64,000 bases of DNA from an uncultured Mucispirillum sp. (GCA_944326705.1 CALVEY010000001.1:109925-173924); one strand, 5' to 3'; counted from the stretch's first letter, positions 1 through 10,292 are shown. Program-made: numbers and translations. Notes: generated by a model not told the origin, from the letters alone.

Positions 1-575
1 CCGTAATTACTGCAAAGCCTAAGTAAAAATTCTAAATCACTTTCATTATACTGGCTTATATACTCTTCCTGCTTAAAGCTGTTTTGAATACGGGAAAAAT
101 CAAAAGGAATACTTACAGGGCCTTTGGCATTTTCATAGATTATCTGCAATACATCAAGCACACTTTTATTATTATATATTCTATATGCTTTATTATAACT
201 TAAACGCATAAGCTGAGATGAAATTATCATTCTGTAATAATATCTATGCTCTTTCGTAAAATTGCTGGATAATTCTTTATCCCCTAAATACACCGCCTCT
301 TTTACTATACCTTTAAAAAGCTTTGTTACTGACTGCTTTTCTGCCATATTAGTATATGACGGGTCATTTAAATATACACGCACATTCATATCTAATATAC
401 CATAAATGCCATTACTTAATGGCTCATTAGATACTCCCTCATAGTAACATATACACTCTATATGGTATGGATAATCTAAGCGCTCAGTTATTTTTGCCTC
501 TGCTATCCTGAATTTATGTGCAGGCACTTCCCTGCTTGTAAAAACTATTTCACTTAATACTTTCTCTGCTTTCAT
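1..575 (-). CDS. vgrG: VgrG-like type VI secretion spike protein, N-terminal part (truncated by window edge)
   Basis: An open frame runs off the left edge; about 191 codons are visible. The translation resembles the N-terminal gp27-like part of VgrG, the trimeric spike at the tip of the type VI secretion tube. A beta-rich start is followed by a segment reading YYRMIISSQLMRL, then a residue run ending in QYNESDLEFLLRLCSNY, which matches the conserved Y-x-E-S-D-x-x-F-x-x-R-L block of the family. I chose the ATG at 575 because GGTGAT lies just upstream; in-frame ATGs at 581 and 587 are alternatives. The C-terminal gp5-like needle and any effector domain are outside the window, so no payload can be assigned. 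The family call is fairly firm, but no other T6SS gene is visible. Confidence 0.75.
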   Translation of the reverse strand, partial: MKAEKVLSEIVFTSREVPAHKFRIAEAKITERLDYPYHIECICYYEGVSNEPLSNGIYGILDMNVRVYLNDPSYTNMAEKQSVTKLFKGIVKEAVYLGDKELSSNFTKEHRYYYRMIISSQLMRLSYNKAYRIYNNKSVLDVLQIIYENAKGPVSIPFDFSRIQNSFKQEEYISQYNESDLEFLLRLCSNY

Positions 576-709
576 AACCATCACCATATTTTTTATTTAT
601 AAGCATAACTGCATATTTAAACTATAAATTAATACAATATAACATATTCTATTAACACAGTTTACATTGATATAAATAAATAATTTTATATATATCATTT
701 TGTTTATTC

Positions 710-739
710 AATATAATACAATAAAATAATTTTTGTCAA
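710..739 (-). promoter_or_regulatory. Candidate sigma70 promoter for vgrG within an AT-rich gap
   Basis: On the minus strand TTGACA (739-734) and TATATT (715-710) are separated by 18 bases, pointing towards vgrG with a leader of about 130 nt. The rest of the 576-950 gap is very AT-rich and I see no gene, RNA or clear hairpin in it. Confidence 0.4.
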
Positions 740-950
740 CAAAATTATTTTACTAATTATAAAGTTATATTTTAAGGGAATTATTTAGAAAACTATACAT
801 ATAGTTAATACATAAATTTATTGATTTAGTAATAGGTTATAAGAATTAAAATGAAAATATAAATAAGGATATAATTTATCTGAATATAAAATATAACTGT
901 ATACTATGTTTTCATAAAACAAAATATACAGCTTTATTTATTATAAAATA

Positions 951-1628
951 TTAATATTTTACAGCTTTTGTTGCAGGCTGGTATCTTGTGCCTAATGACA
1001 CTAAGCTTGATATGGAAAATCCTGCATTTACAAGGCTTTCTTTTATACTTTTTCCAGAAGCATAAGTTGTTAAAACTCCACCTTTTTCTAAAAGTGAATA
1101 AAGCTTACAGAACATATTATCGCTCCACATTTCGCTGTTATGTTTTTTAGAAAACGGGTCAAAATATATAACATCAAACTTATGGTTTAATGAATAAATA
1201 AAATCTACTGCATCTTGAATATATAATTCCATTGAAAAATTATCCGCCCTTTTATTATCCAAAAGACTGCGGACAACTTTATAACCATTTGCAGGCATTA
1301 AAATATGGGTGTTTTTTACTATATTTATTAAAGTTGCATCTTTTTCAACAGATACTGCATGTATCTTATTTGTAATACCGCTTTTTAATGCCTCATCAAA
1401 TGTTACTGCCAAATTTAGCCCTACACCAAAGCATATATCTAAAAGCCGTATATCTTTTTCTCTGGCTCTGTCTATTATGCTTGTGCCGTTTACAAATTTA
1501 TGCAGACTTTCAGTATATGCACCTACTGATTTTGTTTTGTAGGATTCATTATACTCCATACTGTAAAATGTATATGAGCCGTCACGAGTATTAATTATCT
1601 TCTTATTGCCGTATATACAGGCAGGCAT
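951..1628 (-). CDS. mnmD: MnmD/MnmC-N-like tRNA 5-methylaminomethyl-2-thiouridine methyltransferase
   Basis: The 225-residue protein looks like the stand-alone methyltransferase domain (DUF752) that in MnmC is fused to an oxidase. It would use SAM to methylate nm5(s2)U at the tRNA wobble position to mnm5(s2)U. The N-terminal segment YNESYKTKSVGAYTES, the SAM-binding loop LLDICFGVGLNL (about residues 62-73) and the late motif YFDPFSKKHNSEMWS match the family's catalytic D-x-F-x-P region. The C-terminus GTRYQPATKAVKY also fits. Its start lies 7 bp after the stop of the radical-SAM gene, so the two are probably co-transcribed. A role on another substrate is possible. Confidence 0.72.
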   Translation of the reverse strand: MPACIYGNKKIINTRDGSYTFYSMEYNESYKTKSVGAYTESLHKFVNGTSIIDRAREKDIRLLDICFGVGLNLAVTFDEALKSGITNKIHAVSVEKDATLINIVKNTHILMPANGYKVVRSLLDNKRADNFSMELYIQDAVDFIYSLNHKFDVIYFDPFSKKHNSEMWSDNMFCKLYSLLEKGGVLTTYASGKSIKESLVNAGFSISSLVSLGTRYQPATKAVKY

Positions 1629-1635
1629 ATTTCTA

Positions 1636-2946
1636 TTAAATATGGCTTTTCCCCTTTTTAGGCGGTCTTAAATCTGGATAACCTGATGGAGTATGAAAAT
1701 CTTTCTTCATTCTGTTAAAATAACCAAACTGTATTTCTGGACGCCTTTTTTTAATAAGTTTCATCATATTTTTTATGCCGTGTATTTCATCTGGCTTTAA
1801 CTGCAGGCTTGAAAGTAAAAGCTCTGCATCTATATTTAAGTTGCGCATTTGTATTAAGTCAACCTTATGATTTTCTACAAAATCAAGAAGTGCTGATGTT
1901 TCTGATGCTCTGTCATTTACTCCCGGAAATGTTAATAAGTTAAGCTGTAAAAATACCCCTGCCTGCTTGATTAACTCTACACTTTTTACCACATCTTGAA
2001 ATTTATATGTGCGTGGGCGGTAGTAAGCATTATATGTGCTTTCTATTACAGAATTTAAGCTGACTCTTACACTATCCACCCCTGCATCTAATACTTTTGC
2101 TACATTATCTGGTATAGAGCAGTTAGAGTTAAAGTTTACTGTTAAATTTGGATTTTTTCTTTTTATAATCTTTACAGCCTTTGCAATATTATCTGCTGCA
2201 AGGCATGGGTCGCCTTCACAGCCCTGACCAAAACTTACAAGGGGGTCTTTTGCTTTTTCACCATGTAAAAGTGCCACTTCTGCAATCTCTTCTGCTGTTG
2301 GAGCAAAAGTTATTCTATCCTGCGGCGATGGGCAGCATTCTGAAGCCTGTAAGGAAATACAGCCTACACATGCACTGTTACATGCAGGGCTTGTTGGTAT
2401 AGGACACTCCCACCTTGGATAAAATACATTTTTTGCAGCTGTGCAGTGGTATTCTGTGGCACATTTCCTAAGCTGATTATAAAGCCTGTTTTCTGGAGCA
2501 TTTTTTATAAATTCATCTACCTGTTTATCAAAATTACATGAAAAATCATAGTTTTTAGGGTCCCACTTAGAGATATTATCTACCTGTATTGCAGGCACTA
2601 CAAAGTGGCCGTCAAGGTAACCTACAGCAGTATATGCAAAAAGCGGCATAGTGTAATCTTTAGTTTTCCTATAAGCTGGCAAAAAAAGCCTTAAAAAACC
2701 AGGAGATAAAAATACACTTACAGCATAACCCTCTTTATACTCCACCATATTCGCCTTATTTTCATCATAAGCAATTGGGTGAGTATGTGGCATAAAATAA
2801 AGCCTTGATGATTCTGGAAGCCTGATAAGCTCTGTTTCATAAGGAATAAAATCATAAGGACCGCTGCGAACTGCCATTTTTAATTCTGGATGGTCAAATA
2901 TTTCGCCTTTTTCATTAGCATATACTAGATTTGGAATTTTATACAA
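1636..2946 (-). CDS. Radical SAM protein of unknown substrate
   Basis: The 436-residue protein has a radical SAM core. The cluster-binding CxxxCxxC is visible as CNSACVGC at about residue 189, followed by the SAM-binding 'GE'-like stretch SFGQGCEGDP and barrel strands such as VDSVRVSLNS. About 180 residues precede the core, which is long. They contain segments typical of a small beta-domain found in deltaproteobacterial and deferribacterial relatives, by my recollection. An extra Cys pair, ECCPSP, lies soon after the core motif. No substrate can be named. It is the promoter-proximal gene of a two-gene unit with the MnmD-like methyltransferase, 7 bp away, which makes tRNA modification an attractive but unproven role. 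Confidence 0.7.
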   Translation of the reverse strand: MYKIPNLVYANEKGEIFDHPELKMAVRSGPYDFIPYETELIRLPESSRLYFMPHTHPIAYDENKANMVEYKEGYAVSVFLSPGFLRLFLPAYRKTKDYTMPLFAYTAVGYLDGHFVVPAIQVDNISKWDPKNYDFSCNFDKQVDEFIKNAPENRLYNQLRKCATEYHCTAAKNVFYPRWECPIPTSPACNSACVGCISLQASECCPSPQDRITFAPTAEEIAEVALLHGEKAKDPLVSFGQGCEGDPCLAADNIAKAVKIIKRKNPNLTVNFNSNCSIPDNVAKVLDAGVDSVRVSLNSVIESTYNAYYRPRTYKFQDVVKSVELIKQAGVFLQLNLLTFPGVNDRASETSALLDFVENHKVDLIQMRNLNIDAELLLSSLQLKPDEIHGIKNMMKLIKKRRPEIQFGYFNRMKKDFHTPSGYPDLRPPKKGKSHI

Positions 2947-3023
2947 AATAATTACCTCTATAATTTTTTATATATATAACAAAAAAATTATCTTTTTTAA
3001 ACATAAAAATTAATCAAAATATA

Positions 3024-3052
3024 TTGAACTTTATTTAAAAAAATAATATGAT
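3024..3052 (+). promoter_or_regulatory. Candidate sigma70 promoter of eno
   Basis: TTGAAC and TATGAT are separated by 17 bases and lie 29 bases upstream of the enolase start. Confidence 0.5.
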
Positions 3053-3059
3053 ACCATAA

Positions 3060-4367
<1,308 letters not shown>

Positions 4368-4373
4368 TAAAAT

Positions 4374-4401
4374 AAGGGGTTTGATAAAACAAACCCCTTT
4401 T
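4374..4401 (+). terminator. Rho-independent terminator of eno
   Basis: A 10-bp stem (AAGGGGTTTG with CAAACCCCTT) around an A-rich 6-base loop, followed by T residues, starts 7 bases after the eno stop. Confidence 0.85.
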
Positions 4402-4458
4402 ACTTTAATATTACACATAGTGCATAAATAATTACTAAAATTTAAAAATAAAACCTTA

Positions 4459-5061
4459 TTACTTATCTGCAAACTTTTCAAACGCTTTCTTGAAGCCAAA
4501 CTCACTTACATACTGCATAATCTCACTAACATCTTTTAATGAAATTCTAGGAAAATCTTTTTCCCTGTTCATAAGCCAGTATTGAATAATAGACATATTC
4601 GCTTCCACAATATATTCAAGCAGATATTCAGATTTGCTGACTCTAACAGAATTATCCTGATTAATATATTTTCTGTATGCATCTTTAATAATATTTTTCA
4701 TACGGGATTTAAAACGCGGGTCACCGTTTTCTCCATTTAATATACGCACATACTCACTATGCTCTAAAAAGTTTGCCTGCATTTCTTCATAAACTGCCTC
4801 ATCTGGCTCATCTATTAAACCAAAATAAAGCTGCACATTAAAATCTACCCTTTTTGCAAAATCATCAAGCAGCTCCTGCTCTGTTTTTTGCAGTAAATCA
4901 TATATACTTTTATAATATAAATAAAAAGTGCCCCGATTAAAACCAGCTAAATCTGCCACCTCTTTAATAGTTATTGTTTCAATTTTTCTTTCTGCATATA
5001 GCGCAAAAAAGGCTTTTTTAAACCTTTCCTTTGTTTCCTGCGACCTATACCTTTCTCTCAT
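4459..5061 (-). CDS. TetR/AcrR family transcriptional regulator
   Basis: This is a DNA-binding repressor of the TetR type, about 200 residues. The N-terminal helix-turn-helix is clear: ITIKEVADLAGFNRGTFYLY at about residues 31-50, followed by KSIYDLL. The C-terminal ligand-binding domain is divergent, so no inducer can be proposed. I moved the start to 5061 because GGAGG lies four bases before that ATG; a longer frame would begin at 5079. It follows the secreted-protein gene by 10 bp on the same strand, so the two are likely co-transcribed and the regulator may control that unit. Confidence 0.85.
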   Translation of the reverse strand: MRERYRSQETKERFKKAFFALYAERKIETITIKEVADLAGFNRGTFYLYYKSIYDLLQKTEQELLDDFAKRVDFNVQLYFGLIDEPDEAVYEEMQANFLEHSEYVRILNGENGDPRFKSRMKNIIKDAYRKYINQDNSVRVSKSEYLLEYIVEANMSIIQYWLMNREKDFPRISLKDVSEIMQYVSEFGFKKAFEKFADK

Positions 5062-5071
5062 AAAACCTCCG

Positions 5072-6079
5072 TTATTCATGTTTACCGCTTGTAAATAACT
5101 TGCTTATAACATCAGCAGCCTCTTTATTAAATAAACTAAAATTATAAATAAGCCTGCTGTTAGTATAAGCTTTAAATGGTTCGCCCCTATTGTTAACCCA
5201 GTAAAATACATTATCTACTGCAGGGTTTTTATAATCAATCTCCCAGTAGATAATACCTGTTGGGTGTTTACTCTGTTTTATAGTGCCCTGTGGCATACCT
5301 GTTTCTGTGCAGCCCTGTAAGTCATCAATATTAACTACTGACTGCACACATTCTTTATTATATGGAATAACTTTATTATCCACTAAATCAAACTTATAAA
5401 CTAAACCATCGCCTGTATCTGAATATAAAAACTCTTTATCATCTTCTTTTATGCTGGAAAGCTCAAATAATGCAGTTTTATCTAATACACCGTCACTAAT
5501 AACTCCTCTGCATAAGTTATCTTCATTTTTAGAGCATACAAGGCTTGCCATATCTGTAAATGTGCCAAAATCATAAGCTGGCACTTCCACCACTATAGAA
5601 TAAAGCTCAGAGCCTATTGGGAAATTAATAATATCCTTTTCCTCTAGTGGTATAGAGTTATCTATTCTATATAACGATATATTGCCTGTCAAACTTTTTT
5701 TGTTAATTTTTCTAATATATACAGGCGCATATAAACAATTGCTGTCTGTATTATATTGACAGCTGTAATCACTATTTGTTCTATATATTACTAATGAGCC
5801 GTCCTCTGCATATAATGCCTCAGATGCACCAGATAAAAACCTGCTGAGAGATAAATGACCATAACCATGGTTTGAAAAAACTGCCAGCTCGTCTATAACT
5901 AATGAGCTGTTATCTATTGTGATAGTTTTTATCCCGTCATACCCAAAATAATATGATATGTTATCTGAATTAAAATAATCACGCGGGGTAATGCCCTGCA
6001 TATTATCCAGAATATTTTCCTGAGAATATACTTGAAAAGATACTAAAAAGATAAATATAATAACTGCATACTTTTTCAT
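5072..6079 (-). CDS. Secreted protein of unknown function
   Basis: I do not recognise this 335-residue protein. It starts with a typical Sec signal peptide (MKKYAVIIFIFLVSFQVYSQ, cleavage probably after YS-Q or SQ-E) and has no later membrane segment. The mature part is rich in Asp, Asn, Ser and Tyr, with several scattered cysteines (for example SNCLYAP, NLCRGV and LQGCTE) that could form periplasmic disulfides. It lies directly upstream of a TetR regulator on the same strand and divergent from the aminopeptidase gene. A periplasmic or outer-membrane-associated location is the only firm inference. Confidence 0.6.
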   Translation of the reverse strand: MKKYAVIIFIFLVSFQVYSQENILDNMQGITPRDYFNSDNISYYFGYDGIKTITIDNSSLVIDELAVFSNHGYGHLSLSRFLSGASEALYAEDGSLVIYRTNSDYSCQYNTDSNCLYAPVYIRKINKKSLTGNISLYRIDNSIPLEEKDIINFPIGSELYSIVVEVPAYDFGTFTDMASLVCSKNEDNLCRGVISDGVLDKTALFELSSIKEDDKEFLYSDTGDGLVYKFDLVDNKVIPYNKECVQSVVNIDDLQGCTETGMPQGTIKQSKHPTGIIYWEIDYKNPAVDNVFYWVNNRGEPFKAYTNSRLIYNFSLFNKEAADVISKLFTSGKHE

Positions 6080-6273
6080 AACTGCACTCGTATAATATTA
6101 ATTATGGTATAATGGCGTATAAAAGGTCATCAAGCCATAAAATATGTAAAAAAGAAAATATTATTTTTATAAAAATATTGACAATTTTACATAACAGACT
6201 TAACTGTATACTTAAGATATATGATTATTTATATATTTTCAATAAAAATTTAAATAGTAAAAGGAGATTTTTA

Positions 6274-7380
6274 ATGCAATATATATCTTATGAAGAAAAA
6301 TTAGCAAAATTAATTACACATCATTCACTTGCTCTAAAAAAAGGCGATGTGGTGCAGATAAAAGCAGAAACATCAGCAGAACCACTTGTAAAAGCAATGT
6401 ATAAAGAAATTATCAAACTCGGTGCATACCCATTTTTAAGGCTCTTTATTCCAGAAAGTCAGGAATATATGGCAAAATATGCAAGCCAGGAACAGCTTAC
6501 TTATCTGCCAGAATTTGATATAAAACAGGCTGAAATTATGACAGCTTATATATATATTGATTCTACTATTAACACAAAATCTCTTACAAATGCAGACCAC
6601 AGTAAAATTGCTTTAATGAGAAAAACTGCCCTGCCTGTTAGAGAAATTATGAATAAAAGAGAGTTAGAAGGCAAATTCCGCTGGTCATTATGCCCATACC
6701 CTAACCAGTCTATGGCTCAAGATGCTGAAATGTCACTTGATGAATATACTGCATTTGTATATGAAGCATGTAAATTAAATGAAGATGACCCAATTGTTGC
6801 CTGGAAAAAAGTAGAAGCAGAACAGGAAGCAATAGCAGACAGAATGAACGGCACTAAATGGCTGCATATTAAAGGAAAAGATACTGATTTAAAACTAAAA
6901 GTGGAAGGTAGGAAATGGGAAAACTGCTGCGGATATAGAAATATGCCTGATGGGGAAGTGTTTACAAGCCCTGTGGAAGACAGTGCAGAAGGCACTATTT
7001 TATTTGATATTCCTACAACTTATAACGGTGTGGAAGCTAAAAATGTTTTCCTAAGATTTGAAAAAGGAAAAGTGGTAGAAGCACGCGCTGAAAAAGGACA
7101 GGATTTCCTACATAAAATGCTTGATATGGATGAAGGCTCTCGTTTTGCAGGGGAAATCGCTTTCGGACTTAATGATAATATCCAAATCCCTACTAAAAAC
7201 ATACTATTTGATGAAAAAATAGGAAAATCAATGCACTTAGCTATCGGTGCCAGCTATCAGGAAGTAGGCGGAAAAAATGTTTCTGCACTGCACTGGGATT
7301 TAATAAAAGATATGAAAAACGGCGGAACAGTAGAAGCTGACGGTGTGCTTGTATATAAAGACGGAAAACATATTTTATAA
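6274..7380 (+). CDS. ampS: Aminopeptidase, M29 family
   Basis: A metal-dependent cytosolic aminopeptidase of the AmpS/AmpT (M29) family, which removes N-terminal residues from peptides. The frame extends upstream to 6112, but the ATG at 6274 follows AAGGAG at good spacing and gives a normal length of 368 residues. The family's metal and catalytic region is visible near the C-terminus: HLAIGASYQEVGG supplies His and Tyr, and ALHWDLIKDM gives the H-x-D metal ligands. FRWSLCPYPN is another typical block. It stands alone between a divergent gene and a bidirectional terminator. Confidence 0.88.
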   Translation: MQYISYEEKLAKLITHHSLALKKGDVVQIKAETSAEPLVKAMYKEIIKLGAYPFLRLFIPESQEYMAKYASQEQLTYLPEFDIKQAEIMTAYIYIDSTINTKSLTNADHSKIALMRKTALPVREIMNKRELEGKFRWSLCPYPNQSMAQDAEMSLDEYTAFVYEACKLNEDDPIVAWKKVEAEQEAIADRMNGTKWLHIKGKDTDLKLKVEGRKWENCCGYRNMPDGEVFTSPVEDSAEGTILFDIPTTYNGVEAKNVFLRFEKGKVVEARAEKGQDFLHKMLDMDEGSRFAGEIAFGLNDNIQIPTKNILFDEKIGKSMHLAIGASYQEVGGKNVSALHWDLIKDMKNGGTVEADGVLVYKDGKHIL

Positions 7381-7401
7381 AAAATAATTAATGCATATAA
7401 A

Positions 7402-7433
7402 AACCCCGCTTAAATAAACATAAGCGGGGATTT
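7402..7433. terminator. Bidirectional terminator between ampS and the GGGtGRT gene
   Basis: A 9-bp GC-rich stem (CCCCGCTTA with TAAGCGGGG) has A-rich sequence before it and T residues after it, so it can serve both converging genes. Confidence 0.8.
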
Positions 7434-7459
7434 TCATTTATGATTAATTTATGATGTGC

Positions 7460-8458
7460 TTATTTTAAAGCCTGAGCAGTTGCAACAGCTACTGCAACAG
7501 TTGCACCAACCATAGGGTTGTTACCCATACCTAAAAATCCCATCATTTCAACATGGGCTGGCACTGATGATGAACCTGCAAACTGAGCATCTGAATGCAT
7601 TCTGCCCATAGTATCAGTCATACCGTAAGATGCTGGACCTGCTGCCATATTATCTGGGTGCAGAGTTCTGCCTGTGCCGCCGCCTGAAGCTACTGAAAAA
7701 TATTTTTTATTCTGCTCGTTGCATTCTTTTTTATATGTGCCTGCAACTGGGTGCTGAAAGCGTGTTGGGTTTGTAGAGTTACCAGTAATAGATACATCTA
7801 CACCTTCTAAGTGCATTATCGCAACACCTTCCCTAACATCATCTGCACCATAGCAACGAACATTTGCACGCTCTCCATTAGAGTATGCTTTTTCTCTCAC
7901 TACTTTTACTTCGCCAGTGCCATAGTCAAACTGAGTCTGCACATAAGTAAAACCATTAATGCGGGAAATGATTTGTGCTGCATCTTTTCCAAGACCATTT
8001 AATATAACTCTTAATGGAGTTTTTCTTGCTTTATTAGCATTTTTAACAATACCTATTGCACCTTCTGCTGCTGCAAAAGATTCATGACCTGCTAAAAATG
8101 CAAAACATTTTGTTTCATCTCTTAAAAGCATAGCACCAAGGTTACCATGTCCTAAGCCTACTTTTCTGTCTTCTGCAACAGAGCCTGGAATACAGAAAGC
8201 CTGTAAACCAATACCTATATTTTCAGCTGCTTCTGCTGCTGTTTTTGAACCTTTTTTAATTGCAATAGCTGCACCGCATGTGTATGCCCAGCAAGCATTT
8301 TCAAAGGCAATAGGCTGTATTTCTTTTACCATATTATATGGATTAAAGCCTTTTTCTTCACATATTTTAAGAGCTTCTTCACAGCTTGATATGCCATATT
8401 CTTTTAAAGCTGCATTCACTTTATCTATACGCCTTTCATAACTTTCAAATAATGCCAT
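7460..8458 (-). CDS. GGGtGRT protein
   Basis: The protein belongs to the family named for its glycine-rich motif, seen here as SGGGTGRTLHPDNMAAGP (about residues 257-274). The family is conserved in anaerobes, and its biochemical role is to my knowledge not established. Other features are a central FLAGHESFAAAEGAIGIVKN block and a glycine/alanine-rich C-terminus, MGFLGMGNNPMVGATVAVAV. There is no signal peptide, so it is presumably cytosolic; 332 residues is the usual size. It follows the NifU-like scaffold gene by 17 bp and has its own AAGGAG site, so the two form an operon. This recurrent pairing suggests a role in iron-sulfur or other metallocofactor chemistry. Confidence 0.88.
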   Translation of the reverse strand: MALFESYERRIDKVNAALKEYGISSCEEALKICEEKGFNPYNMVKEIQPIAFENACWAYTCGAAIAIKKGSKTAAEAAENIGIGLQAFCIPGSVAEDRKVGLGHGNLGAMLLRDETKCFAFLAGHESFAAAEGAIGIVKNANKARKTPLRVILNGLGKDAAQIISRINGFTYVQTQFDYGTGEVKVVREKAYSNGERANVRCYGADDVREGVAIMHLEGVDVSITGNSTNPTRFQHPVAGTYKKECNEQNKKYFSVASGGGTGRTLHPDNMAAGPASYGMTDTMGRMHSDAQFAGSSSVPAHVEMMGFLGMGNNPMVGATVAVAVATAQALK

Positions 8459-8475
8459 AATTACACTCCTTATTA

Positions 8476-9168
8476 TTATTCATGACGCGGGTCAATATAT
8501 TTAACCGCATCGTTAAACCTGCCATAAACACCTTTCGCCTTGTTTAAAGCCTCTTCAGCAGGAGTGCCTTTTTTGATTGCATCCATCATTTTACCAAGGT
8601 TTACAAACTCATAACCGATAATTTCGTTATCTGCATCAACTGCAACTCTTGTAATGTAACCTTCTGCCATCTCTAAATACCTGGCACCTTTTGCTTTTGT
8701 GCCAAACATTGTGCCAACCTGGCTTCTTAAACCTTTGCCTAAATCTTCTAAGCTGGCACCAATAGGCAAACCACCTTCAGAAAATGCAGTTTGTGACCTG
8801 CCGTATACTATCTGCAGAAAAAGTTCGCGCATAGCAACATTTATTGCATCACATACTAAGTCAGTATTTAACGCTTCTAAAATAGTTTTACCAGGAAGAA
8901 TTTCTGATGCCATAGCAGCAGAGTGTGTCATACCTGAACAGCCTAATGTTTCAACAAGTGCTTCTTCAATAATACCGTCTTTAACATTTAAAGTTAATTT
9001 ACATGCACCCTGTTGTGGAGCACACCAGCCTACACCATGAGTAAGCCCGCTGATATCTTTAATTTCTTTTGCCTGAACCCATTTACCTTCCTGTGGTATT
9101 GGTGCAGGGCCATGATATGCACCTTTTGCAATTGGACACATATGCTCTACTTCAGTAGAATAAATCAT
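8476..9168 (-). CDS. NifU/IscU-like iron-sulfur scaffold partner of GGGtGRT
   Basis: The 230-residue protein resembles the IscU/NifU-N scaffold fold on which Fe-S clusters are built. The conserved cysteine loop appears as LGCSGMTHSAAMASEIL, the counterpart of the IscU GCG-A-x-A-S block. An earlier GWCAPQQGACKLTL provides two more cysteines. The third IscU cysteine is not obvious, so this is a divergent branch. The start at 9168 has GGGAGG seven bases upstream; a longer frame from 9207 lacks a ribosome site. It is the first gene of the two-gene unit with GGGtGRT. Confidence 0.82.
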   Translation of the reverse strand: MIYSTEVEHMCPIAKGAYHGPAPIPQEGKWVQAKEIKDISGLTHGVGWCAPQQGACKLTLNVKDGIIEEALVETLGCSGMTHSAAMASEILPGKTILEALNTDLVCDAINVAMRELFLQIVYGRSQTAFSEGGLPIGASLEDLGKGLRSQVGTMFGTKAKGARYLEMAEGYITRVAVDADNEIIGYEFVNLGKMMDAIKKGTPAEEALNKAKGVYGRFNDAVKYIDPRHE

Positions 9169-9207
9169 ATTCCTACCTCCCTTATATTTTTGCATTTTAT
9201 ATTGCAC

Positions 9208-9750
9208 TTATTTTTTTATAAATCCACGCATACCTACATTTATTCTAGCAAAACCATTACCTAAATGATTAGAATCAGGCAGATTATCTGTATATGATTC
9301 AAAACCACCGCCTGCTTCTATAAATATAGACATATTACTAAAACTAAAAATATCTACACCTAAACCAGCATATACTTCATAAGAATATGGTGCGTCAAAT
9401 AACTGGCTACCCTCTGTTCCAACAAAAGCAAAACCACCTGCAATGAAACCATAAGGGGTAACAAAAACATTATTTTTAGTAAAATCAGTAGATAAACCAA
9501 AAGTGATTTTTTCTGTAATACCAAAATAACCTGATGCATTTTCATTATTAATTATATTTTTACCATAACCATCAATAGAAATTATATTACGCATTTCAAA
9601 TGATGAGCTATTATACATAGTAACACCAAACTCACCATATCCACCGCTTTTACTGCTTGTTAATGCAACACCACCACCAACAGAAAAATTTGCAGCAAAA
9701 GAAAAAACTGGAAGTAAAAAGAAAAAGAAAACTAAAAAGACCTTTTTCAT
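9208..9750 (-). CDS. Small outer-membrane beta-barrel protein
   Basis: The protein has a signal peptide (MKKVFLVFFFFLLPVFSFAA) followed by about 160 residues of alternating, glycine- and aromatic-rich strands such as FSVGGGVALTSS, VFVTPYGFIAGGFAF and FIEAGGGFESY. It ends in FARINVGMRGFIKK. This is the pattern of an eight-stranded outer-membrane barrel, similar in style to OmpW/OmpX-like porin-fold proteins, but I cannot name a family. The terminal aromatic residue is followed by two lysines, slightly unusual for BAM recognition. It sits just upstream of the NifU-like gene on the same strand. Confidence 0.6.
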   Translation of the reverse strand: MKKVFLVFFFFLLPVFSFAANFSVGGGVALTSSKSGGYGEFGVTMYNSSSFEMRNIISIDGYGKNIINNENASGYFGITEKITFGLSTDFTKNNVFVTPYGFIAGGFAFVGTEGSQLFDAPYSYEVYAGLGVDIFSFSNMSIFIEAGGGFESYTDNLPDSNHLGNGFARINVGMRGFIKK

Positions 9751-9861
9751 AAAACACCTATTTTATTAGGCAGTATTTTGTTATATTTATATAATATCTT
9801 ATCATAATATACTTTGTTGTCAATGAATAATAAAAATATTTAATTTTTTTATAATATTTGC

Positions 9862-9890
9862 TTGACAAAGTTTTTAAATGTTGCTATCTT
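9862..9890 (+). promoter_or_regulatory. Sigma70 promoter of rpsT
   Basis: A consensus TTGACA and a TATCTT are spaced by exactly 17 bases, 42 bases before the rpsT start. Confidence 0.65.
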
Positions 9891-9932
9891 TTCAATCTAC
9901 AATAATTATGATTAATATTTTGAGGTGTTAGA

Positions 9933-10205
9933 GTGGCACATACTTTGTCAGCTTTAAAACGTATTCGTCAGTCAGAAAAAAGAAGACTGATTAACAAATC
10001 TAATAAATCAGCTATGAAAACATATATTAAAAAATATATGAAAGCATTAGAAACAGGTGCTGATAATACTGAAGCATTATTAAAACAAGCTGTAAGCGTT
10101 ATTTACAAAACTGCACGTAAAGGTGCAATCCATAAAAAACAAGCTTCTCGTAAAGTTTCACGCCTTACTATGAAGTTTAACAAAGCACAAGCAGTTAACA
10201 AGTAG
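9933..10205 (+). CDS. rpsT: Small ribosomal subunit protein bS20
   Basis: The 90-residue, lysine-rich helical protein binds 16S rRNA during 30S assembly. The start AHTLSALKRIRQSEKRRLIN and the C-terminal KGAIHKKQASRKVSRL are diagnostic of S20. Translation starts at GTG, with GAGGTG six bases upstream. GTG starts or other autoregulatory features are common for this gene in other bacteria. It is monocistronic, with a consensus promoter. Confidence 0.97.
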   Translation: MAHTLSALKRIRQSEKRRLINKSNKSAMKTYIKKYMKALETGADNTEALLKQAVSVIYKTARKGAIHKKQASRKVSRLTMKFNKAQAVNK

Positions 10206-10292
10206 TTTTAAAAACATATAATAATTGTACCACCTTTAATTATAATTATTATACTGTTTTAAATTATATAATGCTATCCTTATTTTTTGTAT

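Noticed and set aside
968..1594. Plus-strand open frames over the MnmD-like gene
   Set aside because: They are antisense shadows with no recognisable motifs or ribosome sites, while the minus-strand frame has clear family motifs.
10206..10290. A Rho-independent terminator for rpsT
   Set aside because: Only an A/T stem with a large loop is visible; too weak to report.
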